Of a DNA stretch of 41,923 nucleotides, positions 16,152 to 25,147 are shown one piece after another (the stretch's first letter is position 1; each line of letters begins with the position of its first letter). The notes under the pieces are model-generated. The model had not been told where the DNA came from. It saw nothing but the letters and a program-made list of their open reading frames with translations, and did no database searches. This DNA is from Candidatus Flemingiibacterium merdigallinarum. Lineage in GTDB: Bacteria > Bacillota > Clostridia > Oscillospirales > CAG-272. A program made the position numbers and the translations under genes. The DNA lies in NCBI GenBank assembly GCA_904386005.1, contig CAJFKR010000014.1, forward strand, positions 1 through 41,923, in the 5' to 3' direction.

Positions 16152-18393
16152 TATGACAAATGAAAACAGATTCGTCACTATCGGCGGGACTGTGGAAAAT
16201 GTAATATTCAGAAACGATGATAACGGCTATACGGTTTTCGATATGTCGGTCGAGGAATCAAACGACGAAACCGGAAGCGAAATTGTGACCGCCTGCGGTA
16301 TAGTGCCGGACACAAATGTAGGCGAGCGGCTGGTTATCACCGGAGAGTGGACAATAACCAAAAACTGGGGACGACAGTTCAAAATCGCATATTACCAAAA
16401 GAGCCTGCCGTCGAATGAAAACGAGATACTCCGCTACCTGTCCGGCCGCGCGGTCAAGGGAATAGGTCCCAAGACTGCGCAGCGCATTGTCGACAAGTTC
16501 GGCTCCGATACGTTCGACGTGCTCGAAAACCACCCCGAATGGCTCGAGAGCATATCCGGTATCAACGCGTCGAAGGCGCGCGAGATCTCCGAGTCGTTCA
16601 GGCAGCAGTCGGGAGTGCGCGAGCTGATGATGCTCTGCCGCGAATATCTGACGTCGTCTATGTCGATGAAGATATACAAGAAATGGGGCACATCGTCGGT
16701 CGAAATAATACAGCACAATCCCTACCGGCTCTGCGAGGATTTCGACGGCATCGGCTTCGAGAAAGCCGACCGGCTCGCGCGCCATTTAGGAGTCGGCGAC
16801 GATTCGCCTTTTCGGCTGATGAGCGGCATACGGTATGTCCTGTCCGAGGCGTCGCGCTCGGGCGGACACGCCTTCCTGCCGCGTCAGAAGCTGATTTCTG
16901 CCGCTTCGCAGACGCTCGGGGTGGATATTCACAAGACCGACGATGCGGTTCGGCAGCTGATAGATGAAAAGAAACTCGTTTCGGTAAAGCTCGGTAATAT
17001 TGACGCGGTTTACGACGCGATTTCGATGAACGTCGAGCGCGATATCGAAAGGAAGCTCGAACTTATCGACAGGGTCTGCCCGGGACTTGACGCGGGCGAT
17101 GTGGAGCGCTTGATTATGCGGATTGAGCTCGAGGAGGACAAGCATTACGCGCCGATGCAGAAAAGAGCGATCACTGACGCGCTCTGCGGCGGCGTCATGG
17201 TGCTGACCGGCGGACCCGGCACCGGAAAGACTACGGTCATCCGCGCGCTGATAAGGCTGTTCGGCGAGCTTGGGCTGAAGGTCGCGCTCGCCGCTCCGAC
17301 CGGACGCGCGGCGAAGCGTATGTCCGAGGCGACGTTATGCGAGGCTAAGACAATACACCGACTGCTCGAAACCGAATTCTCGGACGCGGACGGCGAGTCG
17401 GGGGTGCGCGACCGATTCCGCAAGAACGAGAACGACCTGCTTTCGGAGGATGTGATCATCATCGACGAGGCGTCGATGATAGATATGTACCTGTGCGACT
17501 CGCTGCTCAAGGCAATAAAGCCGGGGGCGAGACTCGTCTTGATCGGCGACTCGGACCAGCTGCCGTCGGTCGGGGCGGGCAATGTGCTGTGCGATATTAT
17601 CGCGTCCGAGCGATTCCGTGTGGTGCGGCTTTGCGAGGTGTTCAGGCAGGCGAGCGAGAGCCTTATTATAACGAACGCTCACCGTATCAACAACGGCGAA
17701 TATCCGGTGCTGAATTCTACTACCGGCGACTTCTTCTTCCTCGCGCGGTCGACAGACGACGAGATCTCAGACACGATATCCGACCTATGCGCGCGCAGGC
17801 TGCCGAAAAGCTACGGCGAAAAGGCTGCCGAGGGTATACAGGTGATCTCGCCGTCAAGGCGCGGCACCGCCGGGACCGAGACGCTGAACCGCGTTTTGCA
17901 GCAGTCGCTGAACCCGCCGGCGCGCCGCCGCCGTGAAAAGAAATTCCGCGACATCGTATTCCGCGAGGGCGACCGAGTGATGCAGATAAAGAACGACTAC
18001 GACCTTAGCTGGGAGCGCGACGGTGAAAGCGGCAGCGGCGTATTCAACGGAGACATCGGCAAAATCGAGACTATCAACGACGGCGCGGAGGAGATGATAA
18101 TAACGTTCGACGACCGAACGGTTATCTACGACTATACAAAGCTCGATGAGCTCGACCTCGCCTACGCGATTACGGTACACAAGAGCCAGGGCAGCGAGTA
18201 CCCGTTTGTGATAATTCCGATGTACCGCTCCTGCCCAAAGCAATTGCTTACGCGAAATCTGCTCTATACCGCGGTGACGCGGGCGCGCCGCATGGTGATT
18301 ATGGTAGGCAGCCCGCAGGTGGTCGCTGAAATGGTCGACAACAACCGTCAGGTGATGAGATACACTGGGCTGTTCAAGCTGGCGGATAAATGA
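16132..18393 (+). CDS. recD2: ATP-dependent RecD-like DNA helicase RecD2
   Basis: A superfamily 1B 5'-3' helicase of the RecD2 type (no RecBC partners needed), involved in DNA repair and replication-fork maintenance. About 753 residues from the ATG at 16132. The alternative ATG at 16153 lies one base after the stop of the upstream gene, and the ribosome binding sites (GGGGGG or GGTGG) do not decide between them. An N-terminal OB-like domain is followed by helix-hairpin-helix repeats (about 90-200), Walker A GGPGTGKTT (about residues 356-364), Walker B IIDEAS (about 442), and motif VI VTRARR near the C-terminus, preceded by YAITVHKSQGSEYP. Full length. comF follows after 13 bases. Confidence 0.96.
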   Translation: MPVAQTDMTNENRFVTIGGTVENVIFRNDDNGYTVFDMSVEESNDETGSEIVTACGIVPDTNVGERLVITGEWTITKNWGRQFKIAYYQKSLPSNENEILRYLSGRAVKGIGPKTAQRIVDKFGSDTFDVLENHPEWLESISGINASKAREISESFRQQSGVRELMMLCREYLTSSMSMKIYKKWGTSSVEIIQHNPYRLCEDFDGIGFEKADRLARHLGVGDDSPFRLMSGIRYVLSEASRSGGHAFLPRQKLISAASQTLGVDIHKTDDAVRQLIDEKKLVSVKLGNIDAVYDAISMNVERDIERKLELIDRVCPGLDAGDVERLIMRIELEEDKHYAPMQKRAITDALCGGVMVLTGGPGTGKTTVIRALIRLFGELGLKVALAAPTGRAAKRMSEATLCEAKTIHRLLETEFSDADGESGVRDRFRKNENDLLSEDVIIIDEASMIDMYLCDSLLKAIKPGARLVLIGDSDQLPSVGAGNVLCDIIASERFRVVRLCEVFRQASESLIITNAHRINNGEYPVLNSTTGDFFFLARSTDDEISDTISDLCARRLPKSYGEKAAEGIQVISPSRRGTAGTETLNRVLQQSLNPPARRRREKKFRDIVFREGDRVMQIKNDYDLSWERDGESGSGVFNGDIGKIETINDGAEEMIITFDDRTVIYDYTKLDELDLAYAITVHKSQGSEYPFVIIPMYRSCPKQLLTRNLLYTAVTRARRMVIMVGSPQVVAEMVDNNRQVMRYTGLFKLADK

Positions 18394-18406
18394 AGCAGAG
18401 GCAACT

Positions 18407-19135
18407 ATGAGACGACTTCTTGATATGGTGTTCAGCGAGCGCTGCGCGTTGTGTGGCGAGCCGGTAGAGTATGGGCGCGCCTCGCCGTTCTGTCGCATAT
18501 GTCAAGTCAAATGGGAGAGCGAGAAGTTTCAGCTGCGGTCGTTTGACGGCGAGCTTGCGGCATTCGATTTCCCGAGCATCGACAGCGGGCGTCCGCCGAT
18601 GCGCGTAATCTGCACAGTCGCGTATGACCCTACCAATCACGATACCGCGGCGTCCGGACTCATCTTCAAGCTCAAGCACAACGCGACCCGCCGGGTCATC
18701 GACTTCATCGCGGACGAGCTGATATCGCTGCTTGTATCGGCGCTGCCGGATATACGCGACGGGCAGGATAAGTCAGAGCTGATTGTCACTTATGTGCCGA
18801 GGCGGCGCGAGTCTATCGGTCAGTATGGCTACGATCACATGAAGCTCTGCGCACAGGCTGTCGCAAAGCGGATGAAGCTGCGCTGTATCGAACTGCTAAA
18901 ACGCCGCGGATCATCGAGCGAACAGAAGCAACTCGGTCGCCGCGACCGAATCGAAAACGCGACGACGTCGATATACATAAACAAGAATTACAACTGTAAC
19001 GGCAAGACGATAATTCTGCTTGACGACATAGTCACCACCGGCGCGTCGCTGAACGCCTGCACCGAGCTGCTCTACGGCTCCGGCGCGAGACTGGTGATAA
19101 CCGCCGCGCTCGCGGTGACGCGGCGGAAGCTGTAG
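18407..19135 (+). CDS. comF: ComF family protein (phosphoribosyltransferase fold)
   Basis: Competence-related ComF proteins support uptake or handling of single-stranded DNA. The 242 residues begin with a zinc finger, C13/C16 and C29/C32 (CALC ... CRIC), and end with the phosphoribosyltransferase loop IILLDDIVTTGAS (about residues 204-216). The GRRDRIENA segment before it is typical. The ATG at 18407 has an AGAGG site 6 bases upstream. It follows recD2 by 13 bases, so the two DNA-processing genes are probably co-transcribed. Confidence 0.92.
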   Translation: MRRLLDMVFSERCALCGEPVEYGRASPFCRICQVKWESEKFQLRSFDGELAAFDFPSIDSGRPPMRVICTVAYDPTNHDTAASGLIFKLKHNATRRVIDFIADELISLLVSALPDIRDGQDKSELIVTYVPRRRESIGQYGYDHMKLCAQAVAKRMKLRCIELLKRRGSSSEQKQLGRRDRIENATTSIYINKNYNCNGKTIILLDDIVTTGASLNACTELLYGSGARLVITAALAVTRRKL

Positions 19136-19181
19136 CCGTTGCAAGCGGGCGCGTTTCTGATATATTGAACGAACTCGATTT

Positions 19182-19246
19182 CATTTGACAAATATGTCTC
19201 GGTAATGAACCGATATTCGTTTGGCAATATATCTCGGTGTCAAATG
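19182..19246. repeat. 65-bp structured intergenic element (nested inverted and direct repeats)
   Basis: The outer arms CATTTGACA (19182-19190) and TGTCAAATG (19238-19246) are exact complements. Inside are a small hairpin CGGT-aatga-ACCG and a GATAT/ATATC pair, giving a possible three-way fold. A 13-bp near-direct repeat, AATATGTCTCGGT / AATATATCTCGGT (12 of 13), is embedded. There is no T run after it, so it is not a clear terminator of comF. Confidence 0.55.
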
Positions 19247-19307
19247 GGCTCGGGCTGAATACACTGTTAACAGGGCGCGGGTCTTCGCGATACATATGCT
19301 TACGCGC

Positions 19308-19349
19308 CTGACAGCAATAAGCTGACAGCGAGAAGCTGACAGCGAAAGG
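19308..19349 (+). repeat. Three tandem 14-bp repeats before the 19362 gene
   Basis: The units are CTGACAGCAATAAG (19308-19321), CTGACAGCGAGAAG (19322-19335) and CTGACAGCGAAAGG (19336-19349). The last copy supplies the AAAGG that may act as ribosome binding site for the gene at 19362. Confidence 0.85.
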
Positions 19350-19361
19350 ATTTGATCTGAC

Positions 19362-19754
19362 GTGATTGAAAATTACCCGAAATATCCGGTCGAGCTCATA
19401 TATATTCCCGATTCCGGAATGATTCGCGAGCGTGCTTCTGACTCGAACAAAGCGCGTGGGGCGGCTTCTGATTATATGGGGCGGGGCGCGGTCTCCGATA
19501 TAAATATGCCGCGCGGCATTGCTTCTGAATCAAATAGTCTTGACCTTGCGAAAAACTCTGATAACTGCGACTCTACATTTAAAACTGACCTTGGCCACAT
19601 TCCCGAACGCAGACAGCCTTATGTTTACGACGACAGCGTCATACTCCAAAACGGCGCCGAATATGACATAAAAAGCGGTCGCGGCAGCGGCTTTGCGCAT
19701 GACAATTTCATCTACGACGTCGATATCGTGCGCGGCGACTCGATTGATCCGTGA
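19362..19754 (+). CDS. Orphan hydrophilic protein with short degenerate repeats
   Basis: Encodes 130 residues from the GTG at 19362, with AAAGG about 14 bases upstream (long spacing, so the start is tentative). No signal, membrane segment or known domain is visible. Residues about 22-60 contain four degenerate units of 9-10 residues with the pattern R-G-x-x-S-D/E (RERASDSNKA, RGAASDYMG, RGAVSDINMP, RGIASESNS). The N-terminal ENYPKYPVELIYIPD and the C-terminal GFAHDNFIYDVDIVRGD are Tyr- and Asp-rich. Codon use resembles the neighbours, which supports a real gene. It is preceded by 14-bp tandem repeats and followed by a 737-base gap. Function unknown. Confidence 0.6.
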   Translation: MIENYPKYPVELIYIPDSGMIRERASDSNKARGAASDYMGRGAVSDINMPRGIASESNSLDLAKNSDNCDSTFKTDLGHIPERRQPYVYDDSVILQNGAEYDIKSGRGSGFAHDNFIYDVDIVRGDSIDP

Positions 19755-19849
19755 CGCATAAGCGCCGAAAACGCTGATTTTATACGGCTTTATTCGATCT
19801 CGTGACGAAATTGCACAAGTATGTTACCAAAAATTCGTCATAATGCTAC

Positions 19850-19878
19850 TTTACAAATCGGCGCGTTTCGTGTATAAT
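19850..19878 (+). promoter_or_regulatory. Promoter of the candidate small RNA
   Basis: TTTACA (19850-19855), 17 bases, and TATAAT (19873-19878). The -35 matches 5 of 6 and the -10 is perfect. Transcription would start near 19884-19886, with no long open frame downstream before the terminator at 20005. Confidence 0.85.
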
Positions 19879-19883
19879 ATATC

Positions 19884-20005
19884 TCGCCATTAATTTCGGC
19901 AGGAATCGACAGGGAACCGAGGTGATGATGGCGTGGTAAGACTATATGAATAAACGGCTTTGCGGAATATCAAGCTTATGATATCACCGCGCAGAGCCGT
20001 TTTTT
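19884..20005 (+). ncRNA. Candidate stand-alone structured small RNA, about 120 nt
   Basis: A strong promoter and a strong terminator enclose about 120 bases that contain no ordinary gene. The 5' half folds as CGCCAT (19885-19890) pairing with ATGGCG (19928-19933), with an inner TTCGG/CCGAG stem (19895-19899, 19917-19921) and a 17-base loop. The 3' half is the terminator hairpin. A tiny frame ATG-ATG-GCG-TGG-TAA (19925-19939) lies at the base of the first stem. I compared it by eye with 6S RNA, SRP RNA, T-box, and the SAM, FMN, preQ1, c-di-GMP, fluoride and ZTP riboswitch cores and saw no match. It could be a regulatory sRNA or an orphan riboswitch whose terminator always ends the transcript before lon. 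Confidence 0.6.
19952..20005 (+). terminator. Strong intrinsic terminator of the candidate small RNA
   Basis: AACGGCTTTGCG (19953-19964) pairs with CGCAGAGCCGTT over 12 positions (one G-U). An inner AT-rich ATATC/GATAT pair extends the stem, and TTTTTT follows. Confidence 0.85.
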
Positions 20006-20239
20006 CATCGTTATGACTTTTTTATGATATGTTTTGCAAAATACGGCAGTTGAGCTTTCGGGACGCAAAATTCGCCGGTATACTATATTATTATGCGGTT
20101 CCCTTTGTTTTATGCCGTTATACGGTCACAAACGCATTGATTGCGTTCGCCGCGCGGCAGCGAATAGCCAATTATTGATAAAATATTAATAATTCTTAAA
20201 ATATGAGCTTTCCCTGTGGAAATAGTGCGGTTAATGTGC

Positions 20240-20491
20240 TATAATATTACGTAACATAGCGATTGAAGATAACGCCTGCATTTTATAATTATAGTAATAA
20301 AGAAACGCTTTGCTTGCGCGAAGCTATAATCATGTTATAAATATAAATAATATCAACCGGACAAATATAAAACGACCGTAAAGCGGCGCTTATATATTCG
20401 ATTCCGGCGAAGCGTTTTTTGAGAAAGGAGTCTTTGTTCTGCCAATTGGACAGTTTCTGCGCGCGCAGAATGCCTCGGCGGAATTTGACAT
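20240..20491 (+). promoter_or_regulatory. lon promoter (extended -10) and long structured leader
   Basis: TGCTATAAT around 20237-20245 is an extended -10 promoter with a weak -35. The leader to lon is about 240 bases. AAACGCTT (20303-20310) can pair with AAGCGTTT (20410-20417), which is followed by TTTT, so a terminator-like fold is possible; a local hairpin GCTTTGC/GCGAAGC at 20308-20324 would compete with it. Bases 20006-20239 upstream are AT-rich and hold nothing I can identify. No CtsR or CIRCE box is visible here. Confidence 0.5.
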
Positions 20492-20499
20492 ATGCCTAA
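20434..20499 (+). CDS. Possible upstream leader ORF overlapping the lon start
   Basis: A 21-codon frame opens at TTG (20434), three bases after an excellent AAAGGAG (20424-20430), and ends with TAA at 20497-20499, overlapping the first codons of lon (20492) in another frame. The lon ATG itself has only a weak site (GGCGGAA, about 8 bases upstream). The strong site 62 bases before lon has no other obvious use. The short TTG spacing (3 bases) is a weakness. No similarity can be claimed for so short a peptide. Confidence 0.35.
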   Translation: MFCQLDSFCARRMPRRNLTYA

Positions 20500-22888
20500 T
20501 TATATTGAAAAAATAGACAAAAGAAATCTGCCGGTGGTTCCGCTGCGCGGAATAGTCGTGTTTCCGCAGAACCTGTCCAGCCTCGAGCTGACCGGAGACA
20601 CCGCGCTCGCCGCGCTTGACGCCGCGTCAAAGAGCGACGGGGTCGCGTTTTTTGTGCTGCAAAAGGATTATTCGGTCGAAAATCCCAAGACCGATAATCT
20701 TAACGAAATGGGCACAGTCGCGAAAATCAAGCAGACAATCAAGACAAACGATAAGGCAAGACGCGTGATTCTCGAGGGAATCAACCGCGCCGTTATTTCA
20801 TCTGCCGAGAAAAAAGGCGCGCTCATAAACGCCGAGGTGCTGATAAAATGGACGCAGTCGGACGACAACGGCGGACTGCGCGGCGAGGCGTATATGCGCG
20901 AGGCGGTCGACGCGTTTGAGAAGCTGGTCGCGTATATGCCAAAGCTGTCGAGCGAGGTGTCGGTGGCGGTCAAATCGATAAAGCAGCTCGGTATGCTGTC
21001 CGATTTCATCGGATGTCACGTACTTGTGCGCCCTGAGGACAAACAGAAGATACTCGAAGCGGTCGACCCGCTGAAGCGCATCCAGCTGCTGATTACGATT
21101 ATGTATGAGGAGCAGGACTTGCTTGCCGCTGAGCTCGACATACACAAGAAGGTGCAGGAGAAGCTCAATAAAAACCAGCGCGAATACTTCCTGCGCGAGC
21201 AGCTGAAGGTGATTCGCAGCGAGCTCGGCGACGACACCGCGTCCGAGACAGATGAGTATCTCGAAAAGATCAAGGCGGCGCGTCTGCCGGAAGAGATTGA
21301 GAAGAAGCTCACGAAGGAAGTTTCTCGGATGTCAAAGAACCCGTTCGGTTCAGCCGAGAGCGCGGTGCTCAGAAACTGGCTCGACACCTGTCTCGAATTT
21401 CCGTGGACCAAGCTGTCGCGCGACCGCAATGACGTCAAGCGCGCCGCGAAGATTCTCGATGAGGACCACGACGGACTTGAAAAGGTCAAGGAGCGCATAC
21501 TCGAATTTTTGGCGGTGCGTCAGCTGACAGCCAACTTGAATACGCAGATCATCTGCCTTGTCGGACCTCCCGCCGTCGGCAAGACTTCGATTGGCGCGTC
21601 GATCGCGCGCGCGACCGGACGCAAATATGTGCGCGTCTCGCTCGGAGGTGTGCGCGACGAGGCGGAGATACGCGGTCACCGCAAGACCTATGTCGGCGCG
21701 ATGCCGGGCAGAATCGCCGCCGCGCTGATGCAGGCGGGGACACGCAATCCGGTGATGCTGCTCGACGAGATAGACAAGCTCGGTCAGGGACCGAACGGAG
21801 ATCCGGCGGCGGCGCTGCTCGAGGTGCTCGACGGCGAGCAGAACAAGGCCTTCCGCGACCACTTCCTCGAAATTCCGGTCGACCTTTCGGAATGCATATT
21901 CATCGCGACCGCCAACACGCTCGAAACGGTTCCGCGCCCGCTTATCGACCGCATGGAGATAATCGAGATGAAGACCTACACGCGCGGCGAGAAGCTGTCG
22001 ATAGCGAAAAATCATATGATATCGAAGCAGGAGAAGCGCTGCGGTCTGAATCGCCGTCAGCTCAAATTCACCGACGCGGCGATATATGAAATAATCGACT
22101 ACTACACGCGCGAGGCGGGAGTGCGCGGTCTTGAACGCAATATCGCGTCGGTTTGCCGCAAGGCGGCGCGACAGTTTGTCGAGGTTCCCGAGACGAAGAA
22201 GCTCACAGTCGACGCGCCTGATATTTCCGGATATCTCGGAGCGCGCAAGCTGCTGCCCGACCGAATATATGAAAACGACGAGGTTGGCGTCGTGAACGGA
22301 CTCGCGTATACCGAGCTGGGCGGAGATATGCTGCGGATTGAGGCGCTGGTCTTCGACGGCAGCGGCAAGCTCGAGCTGACCGGCTCGCTCGGCGACGTGA
22401 TGAAGGAGTCGGCGCACATCGCGGTAAGCTTTGTACGCTCACGCGCGAGAGAGCTTGGAATCGACCCCGATTTCTACAAAAACAAGGACATACATATACA
22501 CGTGCCGGAGGGCGCGATACCCAAAGACGGTCCGTCCGCCGGAGTCACGCTGGTCACAGCTGTCGCGAGCGCGCTGTCGGGCATACCGGTGCGCCGCGAC
22601 CTCGCGATGACCGGAGAGGTGACGCTGCGCGGTCGTGTGCTGGCGATCGGCGGTCTCAGGGAAAAGACGCTCGCCGCGTATTGTGCCGGAGTCAAGACCG
22701 TGCTGATACCCGCGGACAACCTGTCGAATCTCGAGGATATCGACCCGGTCGTGCGCCGTGAGCTTGAGTTCATTCCGGTAAAGTCAGCCGACGAGGTGCT
22801 TACCCGCGCGCTGGTGCGTCCCGAAACGGTGGTCGGATTCATGCCGATAGCCGACCCGGTCGCGACGTCGGCAGTGATGAGAGAATGA
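20492..22888 (+). CDS. lon: ATP-dependent protease Lon (LonA)
   Basis: A hexameric serine protease that degrades misfolded and regulatory proteins in the cytosol. The 798 residues comprise the N-terminal substrate domain (about 10-200), a coiled region, AAA+ with Walker A GPPAVGKT (Lys364; the usual G before V is A), [20 protein letters not shown] after it, Walker B MLLDEIDK, and the protease domain with catalytic Ser682 (DGPSAG) and Lys725 (REKTLAA). The start at 20492 is forced by an in-frame stop just upstream. It has a long leader with possible attenuation and a possible upstream ORF. Together with the CtsR/ClpC operon it is the second quality-control protease in the window. Confidence 0.98.
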   Translation: MPNYIEKIDKRNLPVVPLRGIVVFPQNLSSLELTGDTALAALDAASKSDGVAFFVLQKDYSVENPKTDNLNEMGTVAKIKQTIKTNDKARRVILEGINRAVISSAEKKGALINAEVLIKWTQSDDNGGLRGEAYMREAVDAFEKLVAYMPKLSSEVSVAVKSIKQLGMLSDFIGCHVLVRPEDKQKILEAVDPLKRIQLLITIMYEEQDLLAAELDIHKKVQEKLNKNQREYFLREQLKVIRSELGDDTASETDEYLEKIKAARLPEEIEKKLTKEVSRMSKNPFGSAESAVLRNWLDTCLEFPWTKLSRDRNDVKRAAKILDEDHDGLEKVKERILEFLAVRQLTANLNTQIICLVGPPAVGKTSIGASIARATGRKYVRVSLGGVRDEAEIRGHRKTYVGAMPGRIAAALMQAGTRNPVMLLDEIDKLGQGPNGDPAAALLEVLDGEQNKAFRDHFLEIPVDLSECIFIATANTLETVPRPLIDRMEIIEMKTYTRGEKLSIAKNHMISKQEKRCGLNRRQLKFTDAAIYEIIDYYTREAGVRGLERNIASVCRKAARQFVEVPETKKLTVDAPDISGYLGARKLLPDRIYENDEVGVVNGLAYTELGGDMLRIEALVFDGSGKLELTGSLGDVMKESAHIAVSFVRSRARELGIDPDFYKNKDIHIHVPEGAIPKDGPSAGVTLVTAVASALSGIPVRRDLAMTGEVTLRGRVLAIGGLREKTLAAYCAGVKTVLIPADNLSNLEDIDPVVRRELEFIPVKSADEVLTRALVRPETVVGFMPIADPVATSAVMRE

Positions 22889-23056
22889 AATCTAAAGGTT
22901 ATCGCGCGGCCGCAGGTACACGGGCATTCTGCGAAGGGTCTGAATATGTACCGCGTATGAACTACATATGCAGTACATATGATAAATCAACACTGGTATT
23001 TGTTTTGCCGGCTTTTTAAAAATACCGCCGTGAGCAATCGAAAGGAACAGATATTA

Positions 23057-23647
23057 ATGCCAATTAACTATAGCAATGTAGAGCTTGCGGTCACAGCCGG
23101 GCTCAGAGACCAGTTCCCGCGCGACAATATTGTACAGATCGCGCTGTCCGGACGTTCAAATGTCGGCAAGAGCTCGTTTATCAATCGCGTCTGCCAGCGA
23201 AAGAATCTGGCGCGTGTGTCAGGGTCGCCCGGCAAGACGATCACATTGAATTTCTACCTGATCGACCATAGCTTCTACCTTGTCGACCTGCCCGGATACG
23301 GCTTTGCGAAGCGTCCGCCCGAGGACAAACGGCGCTGGTCGGAATTGACAAACTCTTATTTCGTCATGGGCGCGGCGACGGCGGTGATTCAGTTCGTCGA
23401 CCTCAAGGTCGGAGCGACCGCTGACGACGAGCTGATGCTCGATTACCTCGCAGCGAACAGGATACCATTCTTTGTCGTAGCGACCAAGGCGGACAAGCTG
23501 AACAAAACCGAACGCGGGTCGGCACTCGAGTCGCTTCAGAACAATCGCCTTGTCGGCTCGGCTCCGATAATCGCTTTTTCGGCGCAGAACGGAGAGGGAC
23601 TCGACGAGTGCAGGCGTGAAATATTGTCGCTCGCAGGGGGCATCTGA
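23057..23647 (+). CDS. engB: Ribosome biogenesis GTP-binding protein EngB/YsxC
   Basis: An essential small GTPase for late 50S assembly. The 196 residues start at the ATG at 23057, preceded by AAAGGAA. The longer frame from 22979 has no such site and adds a non-conserved extension. Motifs are G1 GRSNVGKS, SGSPGKT (G2 region), G3 DLPGYGFAKR, G4 TKADK, and G5 SAQNGEG. It commonly sits next to lon in Bacillota. The 168 bases between them have no terminator that I can see. The stop overlaps the next start by one base. Confidence 0.97.
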   Translation: MPINYSNVELAVTAGLRDQFPRDNIVQIALSGRSNVGKSSFINRVCQRKNLARVSGSPGKTITLNFYLIDHSFYLVDLPGYGFAKRPPEDKRRWSELTNSYFVMGAATAVIQFVDLKVGATADDELMLDYLAANRIPFFVVATKADKLNKTERGSALESLQNNRLVGSAPIIAFSAQNGEGLDECRREILSLAGGI

Positions 23648-24342
23648 TGTTCGGCTCGATAGATTTTAACAATTTAGGACTCTCCATATTGGAGATAGCG
23701 ACTCGGCTGATTATCGTAATCATAGCGCTGACCGTGCATGAGTACGCGCATGGCTGGGTCGCGTGGAAGCTCGGCGACTCGACCGCGAAGTCGAGCGGGC
23801 GGTTGTCGCTGAACCCACTGCGGCACCTCGACCCGATAGGCTTTCTGTGTATGCTCTTTTTCCGGTTCGGCTGGGCACGTCCGGTGCCGATTGACACCCG
23901 CAACTTCAAGAAACCCCGACGCGACATGGCGCTGACCGGTCTCGCCGGACCGGTCGCGAACCTGATACTCGCGTTCGTTATACTGATACCGTACGAAATC
24001 ATCTATTCGCTCGCCGAAGCCGGCGTGTTCAACAATATAAGCGCTTTCGGGGTCAACCTGATTTCGGTTGTGATAAGCTTTGTCGCGAGCTTCCATTTCA
24101 TGAACATCACGCTCGCGCTGTTCAACTTCTTTCCGGTGCCGCCGCTCGACGGCTCGCGTGTGCTGTACGCGGTTTTGCCTGACAAGTACTATTTCGGTGT
24201 GATGAAGTATGAGCGCTACATCTCACTCGGAATAATGGCGCTGCTGTTGTTTGGCGTGCTTGACCGCCCGCTGATGTGGCTGTCGAACGCTGTGTCGAAC
24301 GGCATGATCTGGCTTATCGAGTGCCTACCGTTTTTCGGGTGA
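23647..24342 (+). CDS. Site-2 protease family (M50) membrane metalloprotease
   Basis: The 231-residue polytopic protein has the zinc motif HEYAH (His31, Glu32, His35) in its first membrane helix and the third ligand in PPLDGSRV (Asp168). NPLRHLDPIG (56-65) is typical of the SpoIVFB/YwhC-like short M50 group. About five membrane segments are present and there is no PDZ domain. Substrate unknown; regulated intramembrane proteolysis is the family role. Its ATG overlaps the engB stop by one base (TGATG), so the two are translationally coupled. Confidence 0.93.
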   Translation: MFGSIDFNNLGLSILEIATRLIIVIIALTVHEYAHGWVAWKLGDSTAKSSGRLSLNPLRHLDPIGFLCMLFFRFGWARPVPIDTRNFKKPRRDMALTGLAGPVANLILAFVILIPYEIIYSLAEAGVFNNISAFGVNLISVVISFVASFHFMNITLALFNFFPVPPLDGSRVLYAVLPDKYYFGVMKYERYISLGIMALLLFGVLDRPLMWLSNAVSNGMIWLIECLPFFG

Positions 24343-24354
24343 GAGACGCGGGAA

Positions 24355-25125
24355 ATGGAAAATCTCAGATATCGACTTGAGAGCTTCGAGGGACCGCTCG
24401 ATTTGCTTTTGCACTTGGTTGAAAAAAACAAGGTGAAGATCACCGATATCCCGATTGCGCTGATATTCGAGCAATACATGGAGCACATCGAGCTGATGCG
24501 GCACATGGACATGGATGTCGCCGGCGAGTTCATCGTGATGGCGAGCGAGCTTATGCTGATAAAGAGCCGGATGCTGCTGCCGCGTCAGCAGGACGCGGAC
24601 GACCCGCGGCATGACCTTGCCGCCGCGCTGATCGAATATCAGCGGATCAAAGCCGCGGCGGGATATCTCGCCGAGCGTTTCGACGCGTACGCCGGCCGGT
24701 TCACAAAGGACACCGACGAGGTGAAGCCGGATACCGATGAGCTTATCGGACAGGACGCCGAGCAGCTCCGGCGCGCGATGCTTTCGCTTCTGAAATCGCT
24801 TGACAAGGAGCAAAGCGAAAACGCGGCAAGGCTTTATTCCGAGCGGCCGTTTGAGAAGATACTGCGCGCGCCGATAGTGCCGGTCGCGGGCAGGATATTC
24901 GGTATTCTGCGCTGTCTTATCCGGCAGGGCGACACGCTGTATACATCGATTCTGCTGACCGCACATTCTAAAAGCGAGCTTATCGCGACCTTTCTCGCGA
25001 TGCTCGAGCTGATAAAGAAAAATCGGGTGACGCTGCGTCCGGTCGGCGAATATGATTTGAACGATCTGCCGCACGATTACATGGTAATACTGAACCGCGA
25101 AAAACAGGCGCGGGGCGAGGTATAA
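24355..25125 (+). CDS. scpA: Segregation and condensation protein A
   Basis: The kleisin subunit of the Smc-ScpAB condensin-like complex, needed for chromosome segregation. The 256 residues begin with the classic YRLESFEGPLDLLLHLVEKN (about 5-24), the N-terminal Smc-neck binding region. A loose middle follows, then a C-terminal winged helix (SELIATFLAMLELIKKNRV, about 205-223) that binds the Smc head. It starts 12 bases after the M50 gene. scpB follows after 182 bases. Confidence 0.97.
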   Translation: MENLRYRLESFEGPLDLLLHLVEKNKVKITDIPIALIFEQYMEHIELMRHMDMDVAGEFIVMASELMLIKSRMLLPRQQDADDPRHDLAAALIEYQRIKAAAGYLAERFDAYAGRFTKDTDEVKPDTDELIGQDAEQLRRAMLSLLKSLDKEQSENAARLYSERPFEKILRAPIVPVAGRIFGILRCLIRQGDTLYTSILLTAHSKSELIATFLAMLELIKKNRVTLRPVGEYDLNDLPHDYMVILNREKQARGEV

Positions 25126-25147
25126 TATAGTTTCGGTGAATCGCGGA

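Noticed and set aside
19884-20005. T-box or tryptophan attenuator because of ACCGCG near a terminator and a Met-Met-Ala-Trp peptide
   Set aside because: The T-box core (GGGTGGNACCGCG) is not contiguous, there is a single Trp codon, and no trp or tRNA-synthetase gene follows.
19136-20491. CRISPR array suspected from repeats near 19200-19350
   Set aside because: The repeats are 13-14 bp, adjacent or few in number, with no 25-35 bp repeat-spacer periodicity and no cas genes.
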